64,000 bases of DNA from positions 62,001 to 126,000 of the forward strand of contig NW_023503616.1 in assembly GCF_014529535.1 (NCBI RefSeq). The letters are read 5' to 3'. The translations under genes were made by a program, and so were the position numbers. Origin of the DNA: Bradysia coprophila. Its lineage: Eukaryota; Arthropoda; Insecta; Diptera; Sciaridae. The notes below the pieces were generated by a model. The model ran no database searches and was not told the origin of the DNA. It saw nothing but the letters and a program-made list of their open reading frames with translations. Positions 46,475 through 60,600 of this stretch are shown here, one piece after another; within the stretch, counting starts at the first letter, position 1; each line of letters begins with the position of its first letter.

Positions 46475-49400
46475 TTATGTTCTATGAGACTTTTTATAGC
46501 AAATTGGGACATTAAGTACAAAGGATGTAACTGAAAACTAATACCTGGGTCCTACCAAGTAATCATCTGCTATCGACATGACAAAAATACTCTAATGATT
46601 CAATTAAATCTGCCAGTTTTCTTTAGATTATGGTAGATTAAGCCTGAGGATCTTCATATATATAGCAAAATGTAATTTTAACCAATTGAAGTAAAAGATT
46701 TTTTATAAATTTTTTTGCTATACTTAAAGCAAAAGAAGTGACAGTGTTAATTAATATATTGCGAAACGCTTGCTGTTTCGCTGTTTCGTAAAGATTGAAA
46801 GTAAAGATGTTATTATGTGAAATTTTAATATCTTAAGATTAACCTGCAGTGAATTGAATGTGGAATTGAAAATGTTGTTCTTTAGTAAGAGACACTACCT
46901 CGGTTTCGTATTTTTTATAGTCATAACAATACACTACGTAAACGCAAACAAACTTAAATAAGTTAACCTTTCGGGCGTAATCTAAACAATACGAAACTAT
47001 AACATTTTATGACTGGTATAGAAATATAGAAGATTTCTTTTTATTATTTCCCACTAGCGTAATATAGTTTTATTGTTTTAAGTTTCTGTACATTTACTAA
47101 ATTTATTCCATAATAAAATTGGAATCCTTTTTTGAACCAAATGTTTTAAATAATACAACCACCATATGTCCGTAAGAGGCTCAAGTGTTCTCTACATTGT
47201 TTTTTTGGTAGAGTGAATAGTTAATTTTACCTAATCAATTTCATGAAAGGCCCTTAAGCCATTGACAAAACCGTAGTTTTAGGAACAATTCTGAGAATTT
47301 CATCTGCTACCAACAACGACGACAAAAAAGGTAAGCTGTGACTAGGGTTCCTTTGTACAGGGAAACATATATTTTAACAAAAGAAGTAAACCATCAGACA
47401 CTAAGCGAATCAAAAGAAGTAACAGATTTAAGTTTCATGAAACCATTTATGAAATGTTTAATGAAAGGTTAAACGTAGTTATAGAAGAACTTCATTCACA
47501 ACTAATCTACTAATTTAACCGGATTAACTCAAAAAAAATCGTTTTCCAGATGATATTTTAAATCGATTTTGGCGACATCTTTCAAATCTTTAGAAGAATG
47601 CTTCTTCGACTTTTACTTTTTAACTCATTGTCCTCACAGAATATTAAAAGAAAAGACAGAAAAGACAGAATAGAATGAACATACGAAAAATCAGGACCAA
47701 CGTTTCTGTATAATGCATATTATACGCACCGGTCTGAAAATATGCATATTGTGTAGCTGCTTACATGTGTTGTTGCAAGAACGATTTATCTCATAGATGT
47801 GTACTAATAAAACGCATATCCTCGCATAGTAATTAAATCATAAATGCTAAGAAAACTAAAATGTGATATTATATTTTAGTATTTATTCGTAAAAAATACT
47901 CTCAACGAAATAGATTCCAAGCCACACAAGTTGAATCTCTACTGCCTTTCTTATTATTTTAAATTAAATTAAAAAAAAAGAAATAGGAAAACGGTTTAAA
48001 TTTAACCCACAAAAATTATATGGTCAAGAGGAAGTCGAACAAATGAAAAATAATCGAAAATCGCATGAACGAAAGAAAGAAAAACGTTATTCGAAAATAA
48101 ATCCAATCTTAAATAATTAAATAAATTGATTTCTACAGCCTTTTAAATGGTCTCAATCACTTCCTCTTTTACACACTTTACTTCATGCAGTTACACGAAG
48201 CACTTTCCCATTTTAAAAGAGGTGACTACATATTTTTCACCGGTGTGAATTGATATTTCGCAGCCAACGCACACAATGTCTGTCTTCACCATTGATTTTA
48301 AAAAGATATAGAAAATAAAATTCAATTTAAAATGCGTTGCCTGGTTTTTCTCAGTTCATTTTATGGTTGCCAGTGCACAGTTAAAATGGTTAAACGGTTG
48401 AAAACATGATTAATCAATTTTTATGGATATTCCTCGATTCGGGCTCGAAATAATTTTGTATTTTAAGACTGGATCATTACACTGACGAACAAATTTAATA
48501 TGTTTTTTGTGCGAGTGGGGATACATTGAGTCAAATAAATTTTTATAATTATTCAATTAGATCATAAAAATCTCTGCTCACTGCTCACCCAAAATCTACG
48601 CTTTCTTCATCTCAAAAGAATGCTATGTACCGACGGAAAAAAGACGCTGGTTTTAAATTTGTTAATAGAGATCTGAATGGATTAGATTCGGATTATTCGA
48701 TCGGTGAACTGACAATTTTTTAGAGATGAGTAAGGTGCAGGTATAGAATGGATTGGAAGCATGCAGCTTTTGTATTTACAATATAAACTACACTTGTAAC
48801 TTATGACCGAAATAATTTTCTTTGGAATCTAACGTCGCTTTTCCGAGTTTCTTCACTGTTCTAATGATTCTCTTCAGCTCGAGAACTGATACATCAATTT
48901 TCATGTCTTGAGCTCGCATTCGATTAATGAAAATTACACTTAAAAACACTGTTCGCACTATCACCCATCTCTGATTTCTAATATTTTCATCAAACCAATT
49001 TAAATCGAAATAGAAATCTGCATTGTATATAATACGTTTGTAGCAACATTGTAAGTACAATATGATTTCACATAATGAGTGTTACTTTAGCATTTTTTAA
49101 GTGTTTCAAGAACATTTTCGTTAATACACCACAATAAACAAATAAAGTTTTCATTCAATAAAAGCATCGGGGCCAAACTAAATCATATTAATACGTTTTT
49201 TGGTGACGTAGTGTAGTGTGCTTAAAGTAAATAGTAAATGATGCTATTTGTTATTATTGAAAAACCAAAATGAAAAAAAAAATCTAAAGAAAATATTTAT
49301 ATTCAGTTCCATTGAATGGAAAAGATTGTTTAAAGATAAATCCTTAAATACTCACTATTGTTTATGGATTTTATTTATATTGTAAATAAATATTTGTGCT

Positions 49401-52400
49401 ATATAGATAAACAGTTTTTGTGATTGCGATTATAGGATTGACCCAGTCATACTACATTTTTTTTAAAGTTTGTAGTAGACACAGTGTCTATGCTTTTTTT
49501 GTTTATTTAAAATATAATTTAGCTTTAATTTCTGTTATGAAGAAGAGCTATTGAACTTTTATAAGAATTCGATTGAATTGTTCATTGCACTTGACCAAGA
49601 AAATCATGAATTTTTTTTATTATTATTATTCTAACAGCATACTGGTGCTACTGGTTTTAGTGGTTACAATACGAACAGATCTTTTACATTCACAACAAAA
49701 AGGAAAAAATATATGAAAAATGAAGTCGCCAACGTCCACTTCAAAATATGATCTATTTTCCATGTTATAATGTTTTGACATTTCTGGATGCAAATATTTT
49801 CTGTCTCGGCGCCATACAACAGCCAACTGAAATAAAATGTCCCTTTTTCAAGCCTCAGTTTGGTTTAACACATGTATTTTTGAAAGATGAACATGATTTG
49901 TGTGACTCAATATACTTACTGAAAATAGGCAGATAACATGCGCCATTGGGTGGTCTATTGTGACTTGTGATTTTACTGTGGATATTTTATGGTTTCTGTT
50001 CGGTTAGGTAATTAGTAAAAATGTTACATTTTGTTTGTATCAACATCGTTATTGGATGTTTATTAGTTTGTGATTTGTTAAGACTTGTTACAATTATTGT
50101 CCGGATGAGGCAGGAGGAAGCTATTTTCAATTTCAATTTCAATTTATTTTATAATCCTTCATCTTAAGTTCAACCCTAATTTTTAAGGTTGTGGCATACT
50201 TTGTAGCTCGTTGCTTATATGTTTTACGTCTCATCGCTTTGATGATTTCAAACATACATTTTCACAGCACAGGCGAGAAAATAGTGATTTTCTCATTTCA
50301 GCTGAAACTTCGAAAGCCTTTATTGTAAAAAGCGTTGCGCTGACCTCGGGAAAAAAGTAGGAAATTTAATTTGGTCGGGTGATTTCTGGCCCTTCCTCTC
50401 CAACAACAACCTCGAAATGATATTTCCAACTTTTTTCCCCTAGGTTAACATACAACTATTATTATACTGCTTAGTCACGTAAAATACAGTACACCCACCC
50501 TACCAAAATTTTATTTTGAAGTGCGGAAATACAGCCTTCTATAAGCTGAAAAGGAGACGATTCAATAGCATAAGTTCGATAAATTAGAACCGAGGGCTTT
50601 TTTAGCGCTACAAGATTGGCAGCGGGCTGTATGTACATACACGAAACTCTGGACGGACGACTACTCTTATGAACCAATAATCCGGGCGGGTCGAGATAGG
50701 CCTAACAGTCAGTCAATGATAAATGATCAAAATTTGACCAATCGTTTGCAGAAGGCATACGTTAGCCGACACTTTATTAAAGATCAAAAACAAACAATTT
50801 TCTTTTTCCTGTCACCTTTATTCAGCCTCTAAAGCATGGAAGCACATTTAAGTCTAGGTTGACAGACAGGGAATGGGTAGGACAAAATATTCAAACAATT
50901 GCGCTGAAATGCCTATCAAAATTAATCTAAACTCGAACCATAAAATAATTACAAGCATAACAGAGTCAATACTCTTCCCTCCCATGGGTTGCGTGAAGCA
51001 AATTAGAGACGAATCAGGTTGTTTCGACCTCCGATTAAAGGGGCGGTCAAAGGTTAGAGTAGGCTAACCATCTTCAGTCGTTTACCCTATAACCGTTACA
51101 CGATACAGCATAAACGAAACTTTCTTTTTGAACTAGTATTGCGAAAGATCGTTAAAGAAGCTTTTTGTCCTAGGACGAGTAAATGGTGAAAAATCGGAGA
51201 CTGCTGTGAAAATCCCAAAAACACAGTCCACGAACATTCAAAATTTTAAATCATTCTCTGGAAAGAAACACGCTACACACCACGCAGTGAAATTATGCCA
51301 ATTGCATCGGACGTACATAAGAAAAACACACTTTCCACAACTTTTTCATCTAACAACTGAAGAAATATCAAACTGAAAACGCTTGACTGTGAAACCAAAT
51401 TAGTTTTCACAGTCAACGTTGATCGCGATGTCCTTCAAGCGGCTCCCAGGTACCAGTATGATCGCCAAAAAAATCCTTCAGCACCAGGATGACATTCCAG
51501 TGGTAAACACTCTTTCCGGTTTCGTGACACAAGACAGGCTAGGTGTGGGGTGTGGGGATTGACGCCACAGAAAAATAATTTTACGTAAACCATTTTGAAA
51601 CAATATTGTTAATGGTACCGGTTTTACCAATCATACGTTTCGCATCCCATGTGTTTCGGAACTTGAAAGCAATTTCGGGAGAATTATCGATGTTGTGGTC
51701 TGGAAACTCAAGCAGGTGCGCGGAGATTTCGGAAGTATTCATGCGACGTGATTGTTGTATCGATCGTTGAACGTCAGTAGTTGTGGATATTAAGCTGCAG
51801 GTAAAGTCACAGTTTGAGCATTTTACTTGGAACATTGTATTCTTCTGGGTATGGTTTGGTCTCGAGTCTTTCAATCGTGAGAAAATGACATTCTTATTTC
51901 TCGCATTAAGTCTTCTAAAAGTGTCGAATAATAACCCTCGAATCTTGGTATATTATTTAGAGCTTTATATATATTTAGAGGCCTCCAAAATATGAATCAG
52001 AAACAATATTGGACCACTCAATATCGAATCGTCCACATAGAATGCGTCAGAAATATCAGAAAAATTTCGAATATCTTCAGTCTTAAAAATAAATATTAAA
52101 TCTTTATAGACAACTATATAATGCTAGGCGTCAATGCTTAACAAAATGATCATTACGACAAGGTTTTAATGTAAACAAAACCGTTGAATTTATACCGTGA
52201 TAATAAAATCCGATTGTATTTATAGATCCAATATGCGCGCACCGAGAATAATAACGGTTCGTATGGCCGTATATAAACGCAACATACCATTGTAAGATCA
52301 TTTGCTTTTTAGTATTAAAATGTAACTGCTTATAAGGATGATCTGTTTACACTGTAGTATTTCAAAATAATCGCTTGGTGTATCGTTGTGATTATTTTAG

Positions 52401-53000
52401 TTTCACAATACCCGATCCACAATGAGTTACCGAAACTACTGACATCGATCGAATATAATGTTAGGCACGAGGTATAGAATCACGTTATATCTGATCACAG
52501 TACAATCAACAAATCTGCTACATCTGTCACTCAACCTTTTTCTAGTTGGATTCAGAATCTTTTACTTCATTGATGTTACCATACTCTTTGCTATATATTT
52601 TATAAAATCGAACTGATCGCTTATTCACAACTTCGTTCGGATGCTGGAATCGAATTCGATAAAAAAAAACCTTTTAGGATAAGTTAGGAACAACGTTTTT
52701 CCCGAACAACTGTGGAAATTTTTTAACACTAGGAAATGTTAGGAAATGTTCTTTACTAACAAGTGTGGAAATATAGCGACTTCCTCGCGTATTTGTCGAG
52801 AAACGTTGTTGATAACTTATACTAAAAAATCTTTTTTGTCAAATTCGGTCATACACATCGTGAACCTAATAAATTACTTTGTATCGAGATTCATACATAT
52901 TCAAGAGATGCATCTGAAGTTTGCAAATTTTGGAGTTGCATAAAGATCAAATTAAGTATCGGATTCTACTTCCACATCCAACCGATTTCGATACATTATC
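46475..53000. other. Gene-free AT-rich DNA, middle part
   Basis: No gene or full repeat could be recognised in these 6.5 kb apart from a repeat-R relic near 46562 (ATCATCTGCTATCGA). ORFs at 48788-49060 (minus), 50471-50677 (minus) and 51581-51874 (minus) show no domain. The position next to biniou makes distal enhancers plausible but unproven. Confidence 0.4.
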
Positions 53001-53006
53001 TCTCTA

Positions 53007-53224
53007 GCACGACAGAGTAAAGTTAACCAGGCAGAAGCGCTGATTTGACTAGGGGCCTGAATAATCTAGTAGCCCTATATTTTTTGCGAACAAAAGTTTT
53101 CAATTTATGTCAGTGTTCAATGAACACTGTTCATTTGAGTTCATTTTCATCCAGTGTATTAGGTCCCTTATTTGACGTTTCGAAAATGAACCGCTCCTGC
53201 CTGGTTTATTTTACTCTGCCGTGC
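53007..53224. mobile_element. MITE-A copy 3, uninterrupted 218-bp form
   Basis: It starts GCACGACAGAGTAAAGTTAA and ends TTTACTCTGCCGTGC. It is flanked by exact TCTCTA (53001-53006 and 53225-53230). It gives the empty sites for the insertions in copies 1 and 2. The superfamily is uncertain; a 6-bp duplication is unusual. Confidence 0.8.
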
Positions 53225-53281
53225 TCTCTAGCCAAGCAACACTTCATGGATAATAATTACATTGAATTATTAATTATTAAC

Positions 53282-53690
53282 ATGCTACAGACGGCAAGCA
53301 TACGACCAGTATTATTATCGGGTCTATTACTTAAATCGAGTATTTTTAATCTGTTGATTTCAAATCTTGTACTTCAATTTTTTTAACATGCATTTTACTG
53401 TATAAAGGACCATATTACCCAGAGCCAAAGCACCTAGCAGGGTAATAGAAAAAAATAAAGTAGTACTTTAATAGAAGTATGCGAATATTTCCATACCTTT
53501 TTTTTTCATAATGTCATTGCAAAATTACCATTAAGGCTGCTAATGGTATTATTGGTATCAAAAAACTACTCTATTTGACGTGTAAAAACCTCTATTACCC
53601 TGCTAGGTGCTTTGCCAGAGCTTGTCATTATTTTTATCGTCGTTATCGATGACAGATGAATAGCCGAATGTGACAGGTTCAATTGCAAGT
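53282..53690 (-). repeat. Repeat R copy split by an insertion
   Basis: It matches 41930-42145 on both sides of a 189-bp insertion at 53426-53614. The break falls inside ACCCAGAGCTTGTC, which is continuous in the other copies. Confidence 0.7.
53426..53614. mobile_element. MITE F inserted in repeat R
   Basis: The termini are CAAAGCACCTAGCAGGGTAA and TTACCCTGCTAGGTGCTTTG, a perfect inverted pair. It is flanked by exact CCAGAGC (53419-53425 and 53615-53621). It is 189 bp and non-coding. Its CAAAGCAC end and 7-bp duplication recall family B (CAACGCAC). Confidence 0.85.
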
Positions 53691-56265
53691 GACTAGACGA
53701 AATCTAGTGGTAAAGAAATTATCTATGAGCAGCTCACTTTTCTTTAATAAAACGATAACCTTGTTAAAATTCTTTGAAACTCATCGAAAAAAAGGAAAAT
53801 TAAAAGTAATGCGATACGATTGCATTCCTAATGTAAATTAAAAAGAATTTAATTAACTTAAAAACACAAACGTGTCAAATGATTTTAACCCACCCACATC
53901 GGTTCCCACAAATATCAGCTTTCGAGAGAAGTCACTTTGATTGTAAAATATGATTACTATATTGAAATAACAGAATGTGAGTTGTTGTTATTTTTTCGCG
54001 TTCTAAGCGTATACACATATTCGTGTAGGAACCATTGGAGTTTCAATAACTTAATATGAAAAATGTATCACGTCATAATTTAATGGGACAGAGATTATTA
54101 TTCAAAGTGGAATGACTCGTTAACGTACTAACAAAAATAAATATTAAAAAATCTTTGTCTTTCATTTCTCGTCCTAAAAATTCTTATTGAAAGAAATATC
54201 TTCGGCACACACAGCCGTACGTACTCGACGAAATTTAATACAAATTTCAAATATGTATCCAACTGGTGTTTAATCCAAATATTTTTATTTATTGTTATTA
54301 TCGTCATTAAGACTGTAGCTTATAGTATGTTGCGTTAGGTTTTATTATAGTTGAAGTGGTAGAATAATTCGAAGTATGTAAAGCCAAAACGTCTTTGCAG
54401 TATCTCAATCACTATGATTTGAAGGATATAATCGCATGTGTTCAGCAATTGTGCGCTTGAGTTATTCATAATTTTACAAATGAGGATTTTTGCTTACAAA
54501 CCCTAGTGAAAAACAACGTCCGAAAAAGGAATGTTACCGTCTCAAAGACCAAACGTCTTGAATTTTCTGTTTAAATACTTATAAAACGGATATGATCATC
54601 TGCTATCGACTGCAGCGACTAGAAAGAACGATAGCCTCCGGTCAATGTATAGTTTTAAATACTAAAATGAGTGTTAAAACGAATGAAGTAAAAGATTGTA
54701 GGTGATACTTTGTACAGAAGAAGTAAAATATTCACGCTTACCATTTTGAAAAAATTAAATGGACCCGGAAAAGTAGAATATCCTTTGTTAAATCGATATG
54801 CTTATATCACATACTAAAAATTAATGCAAATTTAAGTTCTTTGACTTCAGCTATAATTGGCATAGGAAATTATGTAATCTCTTTCAAGAGACTTTTTCTA
54901 ATTCATTTTCGTTCCAATTTTGGTTATAATTTAACTGTTTCGTTTTGGATTTGTCTGCCTGCCCGTGTCTGCGTTAAGAAAACAAACATTTTTTCATTAC
55001 AATGGTTCAGAATTTTATTTCGAAAAGGAATTGTTGTGTAGCAATAGTTATTTGAGCGAATTACGGCCGTTAAGACTTCCGTTGCCTTTTTCTTCAAATT
55101 GTTGTTAAATTGTTTCGTCACTGAGTGGATAAAATGAAGATAAGTGTGACTATGGTTACTATCATTGTAGAGGGACAGTAACAAATAAATTAGCCAGATA
55201 GGAATATTCGTAAAAGTACAATAAGGGAACTAAACTTTTCCTCTTGTAATTCTAAAGCTTTAAAAATGTCCAGAGCATTGCATCAGTCCCAACAGACTAG
55301 TACACCAGTCATTGTACGAAACAGTTACTTCTATAAATATGACCCTACGAATTCTTTTGATGTACAATTTTCAATACAATTTGCGGCGTTTTACACAAAA
55401 ACTATTTTCGAATTATAGAACTAATGACCAACGAAAACAAGCATTTTAGTGAAATGTTGTTTCGCGTAAGATTTGCCTTCTTGGCTGATTAACGAGCAGA
55501 AAAAAAGAAAGAATTCACAAATCATTTTCACTTCATTTTGTTTCCTTGGATTCTGTTTATACAACCGAACGTTTGGAACGTTACCTACATAAAGCTAATA
55601 ATTCCAAGAATAAAATGTACCTACTTAGTTTGATGAATTTATTGATGGTTGGTTATTTTTAACGAAAAAATGTTTCATTAGATCTTAAAACTTCTCTTGT
55701 GTACAAAGAAAATTATTTTTCTTATACTCTATGATTGCATACCATTCGAATACATACGAAAACGCATGAATGTACATCTCGATACGAAGTGACTGTGTGA
55801 GTGTGCGAGTAAAGATCTGTTGTAAACGAGAGATAATTTCATTAATGAAGATGTAAGAAACCACCAATCACCAATCAGTGGTTTCTTTATTTATGTTTGA
55901 CTCCGCCTAAAGTTGAGTCAAAAGTCTATCAGGAATGTAGAATGCGGTTTTCATCATTAAATTTGGATATTAATGTTAATATAATTGAGAAATTATACAA
56001 ACAAAATTCATATCAATTTGATTGTTAATTTATTGAAAATCTACTGGCCATAGGTCTTTTAAATGAAAAGAGTTGAGGTCTGGTTTGAGAGGTTCCAATA
56101 ATTTTTTGCATTTTTTTTTAAATTTAACTTATGGCTAGGATATTAAAGCAGTTAATATGTTAAAACGAATGAAGTAAAAGATTTTGTATCAAACACTATT
56201 CAATAGCTTCAACGAAAGATGGACGACATATTTAACGAAAGCATGAATGGAGAAATAGTATATTT

Positions 56266-56476
56266 TACATGATTAGGGATAAAAAGACGTAAAGTAGAGT
56301 TTTCGTGTTAATTTTGTTGATCCGAGGCGAAGCCGAGGTCAATAAACACACGAAAACGAGACTTTTCACTTTTATCCCGATTTATGTAATGGATTTTATA
56401 TGCTAAGGGCGTCGAAAGACGTGCTTCAAACATGAAAAGTACGGTTTTCGGCGCATGTAGCATGTAAAACATATTT
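56266..56476. repeat. Dispersed palindromic repeat family G, copy 2
   Basis: It begins TTACATGATTAGGGATAAAA, with a matching inverted arm ending TTTATGTAA. A second palindrome follows with ends TTTTATATGCTAAGGGCG and CGCATGTAGCATGTAAAA. It is related to 34241-34462. Confidence 0.65.
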
Positions 56477-56539
56477 TCGCAACAAGTGACAAAAAGTAGG
56501 ACTTTTCATTGCCTTTATTGCGAAAAACGGTTCATCGGT

Positions 56540-56700
56540 TTTTGATAACGACGACAAAAATAATGACAAGCTCTGGGTCCTTTATAAAGAAAAATACATG
56601 TTAAATAAATTGAAGTACAAGATTTGAAATTAACCGATTAAAAATACTTTGATCGATAGAAGTGATAGACCCGATAATAATACTCGTCATATGATTTCCG
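56540..56700 (+). repeat. Repeat R, further copy
   Basis: It shares AATGACAAGCTCTGGG, GAAGTACAAGATTTGAAAT and AAAAATACTTTGATCGATAG with the other R copies, in the same orientation as the dgt3 intron copy. Confidence 0.65.
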
Positions 56701-57605
56701 TATCTAACATGTTAAACTTGCAAAACTGGCGTAGTCTTGTTGGCTCGTCTTGCCAATAAAATTTTATGAACAAATCAGATTTTCTTGAAAAACATTCGGT
56801 CTTTCACATAGGAAGTTATCACAACAACATTTTGAGCAATAAAAAAATTATGGAAATGTTAAATATAAAACGAATATTTCTTAGACAATTCTCAGTTTTC
56901 CATTTAATTTAACTTTTTTACAGTGCGGTTGACCAACGACCAAACCGTGCGTCCTCTCAGTTAAAACTCGTGTTAAAAAGTTTAGATCTAGTGACAAACG
57001 GAACTTTTTTTTGCCAAAACGTCTAATGTCCACCATTTTTAACATATAAACCTCATCTCAATACATATGCACGATCGTTTTCCATCAGCAGCCAACCAAA
57101 TCACTACTCAGACACCATACACGCAATAACATAACACATGATCATCTCTGTACGTCTCCGAACACCATTCAGAAAAGCTATGTTTAAGATAGAAAAAAAA
57201 ATCCACCTCGTAAATGAGTCCGTGTTGTAGTGTTGCTTGCTCATTTAGTTCGATTTTAAATTTCAACTGATTAAGACGTTCTTTCTCTTATACTTGGAAA
57301 TTTGTTTATTAATTCTGTGGCATCATTGGACATATTCTGTGTAATTATTTTCATAAGACGCGAATAAATTAAATATTTATAATATTTTTTAATTGCCCAA
57401 ACAATGCTAGACCAATCAATAAGATGAATAAATAAACAAAAAAGGAGGCAAAAAAAGTTGTTTAAAAAAATTTATGTAGTGTGATGTCGGTGATTACGTT
57501 TTAATTTAAATATTTTGAATTTTTTTCTAAACAATTACGTGAAAACGAGAATTGTGTTAAAGGTCGAGGTTAATTAGATCATAGACCTTGTTGTTCCGTA
57601 TCGAC

Positions 57606-60600
57606 ATGATCAAATCTGAAGATCACGTAGATTCAAGTAGTTCAAATCTTATGTATCAACGAAATTTACCATCGAATATAATGCCAACCTCATCTATACC
57701 ACCCATGCAAACGATGCTATCCACATCCAATACAGAGGTACTGGACAATTCCGGTCATTTGGATGAAAAACCACCGCATCATTTAATCTACCATCCGAAT
57801 ATAATGGAACATATTAGTCAAAATGATGATAAACCATCCTACATGATTCGATACATTAATAATACATCGCCAAATCACAATTCGCATAGTTCCATAATGA
57901 GTCCGTCTATTAGCAGTGGAGTGCCAAAAATTCACAGTTCTATTATATCAACATCACCGATCCGAAATTCGATGACACAACTGAACTCATCAATAAGCTC
58001 ATTATCAATGACTGGATTGCCAACATCCACGCCTCACATCAGTAGCGGTACCGCATCTACGATAAAATACTGTAATAGTTCACCGTCGGTGGATACATCA
58101 CATAATGCGAGTAACCTATCGCCAACATCGTCTACATCAACTACCGTCGGCTCAAATAGTAATGTACAAATGAGTAATATTGGTGGATCCATGGACATAT
58201 CGTACAACAGTAATGCGTCCAATAGTCCAATGCAAAAATCGTCGTCCTCTCATCACCAACATCATCATATGGATTCGCAATTGAGCACACCCGACACCAC
58301 TAAAAAGTCATCCGGAGGCAGACGAGCCGAAAAACCACCATTAAGTTACATCAATATGATTGCCATGGCTATCAGGGATTCGCCACAAAAAAAGCTGACT
58401 CTTAGTGAAATATATAATTATTTGCAGAAAAAGTGAGTAAACTGATCCGGTGTTGTTGTCATACATTTTGTTCTTGTTTGTTTTACGGTTCACTTCGCTG
58501 TTTACGGTATTGAGATAGGAAACATTCGAAACATATGCGGATACGGTCCAGTTTCTACCTTTGCATGATACTTAACGACAACAATCCTGAAGCGTGTTAA
58601 ATCAAATGAAGTAGTAGATAAGATAAGAACTCTACGCATATGATTGCCGTGTGTTAAAGTTCTTTTTCATTGATGTTTCGCAATAATTCTACGTTTCTCA
58701 ACGATTACCTCATTTCAGCACCTCTTTAAATTGATTTTAGATTTTCAATGATTTCGAGCGTGATGTGTCGCAACATATAAAACATACAAATAAAGAGGAT
58801 CTGCGAGAATATTCGTGTAAAATTGAAAACAAAACGTTTGCTTTGTAGGCAAAATCTATTTCGGGTTGAAAACCAGTGAGAGACGATTTTTCGTTGTATT
58901 TGCAGCTATGTAGCATCTATCATCAGAACCTCTGTAGAAGTTTCACAGTCAAGTAATTAAAATGAATAAATTAAGACTTCAAAATATCACGGACTAGTGG
59001 CCGAGAAGCACTTACCAATTAATGTAAATAAAACTGTGATATATTTAACTTTCTAGATTGTTAATTGACTTAATTAAAACTAACTATGTAACTGATGATA
59101 GCTACCGAAGCCTCTTCTTTTGCTGTCCTTGAACCCGATAAACACTTACGCGTACAAAAAGTGGTTTTTCCTAGAAATGAAGTTATTTTTCAGGCCGTTT
59201 CACTGATATCAATAAGAAATGTGTCCGACTCCCGTATTTATGTGAAACGTATTTAGTTCAGTGGACACTTTAGTCCTGCGTCTCATATTTATAATGTAGA
59301 CTAAAAACCCACTCCCCACAGTTTTGTTAAAACCAAACTACTGACAAAATATGGCACTTTCGATAGGTTATCTGTTCTTGTGGTTTAGTAGCTGAGATTG
59401 GTTTATATATCCTTAAGGATCGTCCCCATTACACCAACCTCAGGTTTTGCAACTTCGGGTATTGGGAACTCCAAAATGACAAGATTGGATGACAAGCGCC
59501 CTATTGACTTCTTATCGAAAACCAGTAAGTTTCCCTGATAGAGGAAGTATGTATGAGGAGTAGTCGTAGTTCGTAGTCATGGAACACATCTATATTTTTC
59601 AAATTCGAAATTCCATAATATTCCAAATGGAAAACTTCTATTCGACTTAACGTATAGTCAACAACACAAGGAGAAACAACGTCTGAAAATCCTGTCACAA
59701 AATTACTAGCGAGTCAAAATCTATTCGTCCTTTGCTTCATACGAGATCTGATAATCATATCGCAGACAAAGATCTATCAATCGACAGAGTTTAACAATAA
59801 TGAGATAATGCAGCAGAATGTGATTCAAGTTCACACGAAATATGTTCAAGAATGCAAATTGGTTGAACGAAATATCTAATTACCGGCAAAACGATAACGA
59901 GTCTCGAGCAAAAGTTCTATCTAAATAAATAAAAGAAAATTCTAATGTCCACACTTAGCAGAAAATTTCATGAAACGTTAACAACATTGAAGGTTTTGTT
60001 TTTAGTGATCAAAATGATAGGCTTACGTATTACGTTCAAAGTTTTGAGACAATCCAATCGAAATTCCAATTTCTTTCAGATATGATTTTTTTCGCGGTCA
60101 GTACGTCGGTTGGAAAAATTCGGTTCGTCACAATCTTAGCCTGAACGAATGTTTTGTAAAAATTCCAAAGGTAAGTTTACCATTAATGTAAATTACGAGT
60201 AATTTAAAACATCTCCAACGATTACAAATTGTAATCGGATTTGTTAAAGTCTCTCTATAAAAAAGAGTTCTTGTTTGCATAGGGCATAGGTCTCGGAAAG
60301 CCAGGCAAAGGACATTATTGGACAATCGACTCGAAATCCGAGTACATGTTTGAGGACGAAGGTAGCTTGAGGCGACGACCAAGAGGATTCCGTCGAAAAC
60401 ATCAAATGAAATCGTACCCAGGCCCAAGTGGATTTTATCCATCATCAAACGGCTATGATGGCGCATCGATTCAGGTAATTCATTGAGAAAATTACCGAAA
60501 ATTATTCTCAGATATTGACTATTCTACAAATTGCCTCTAGGAATTACAAAATTGCTATCCACAGTCATATGACTATGCATATTCACCGGCAGCCACATAC

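Larger units (their letters stand above)
53700..57605. other. Upstream region of biniou
   Basis: Probable promoter and 5' leader of biniou, plus intergenic DNA. It contains repeat-R relics at about 54597 and 56158, family-G copy 56266-56476 and a repeat-R copy 56540-56700. A small hairpin at 55856-55889 has the stem AAGAAACCAC/GTGGTTTCTT. No coding exon was seen; a transcription start could not be fixed. Confidence 0.45.

Noticed and set aside
55856..55889. Stem AAGAAACCAC/GTGGTTTCTT, considered as a terminator or histone-type stem-loop
   Set aside because: Does not match the histone stem-loop consensus, and intrinsic terminators do not apply to this eukaryotic DNA.
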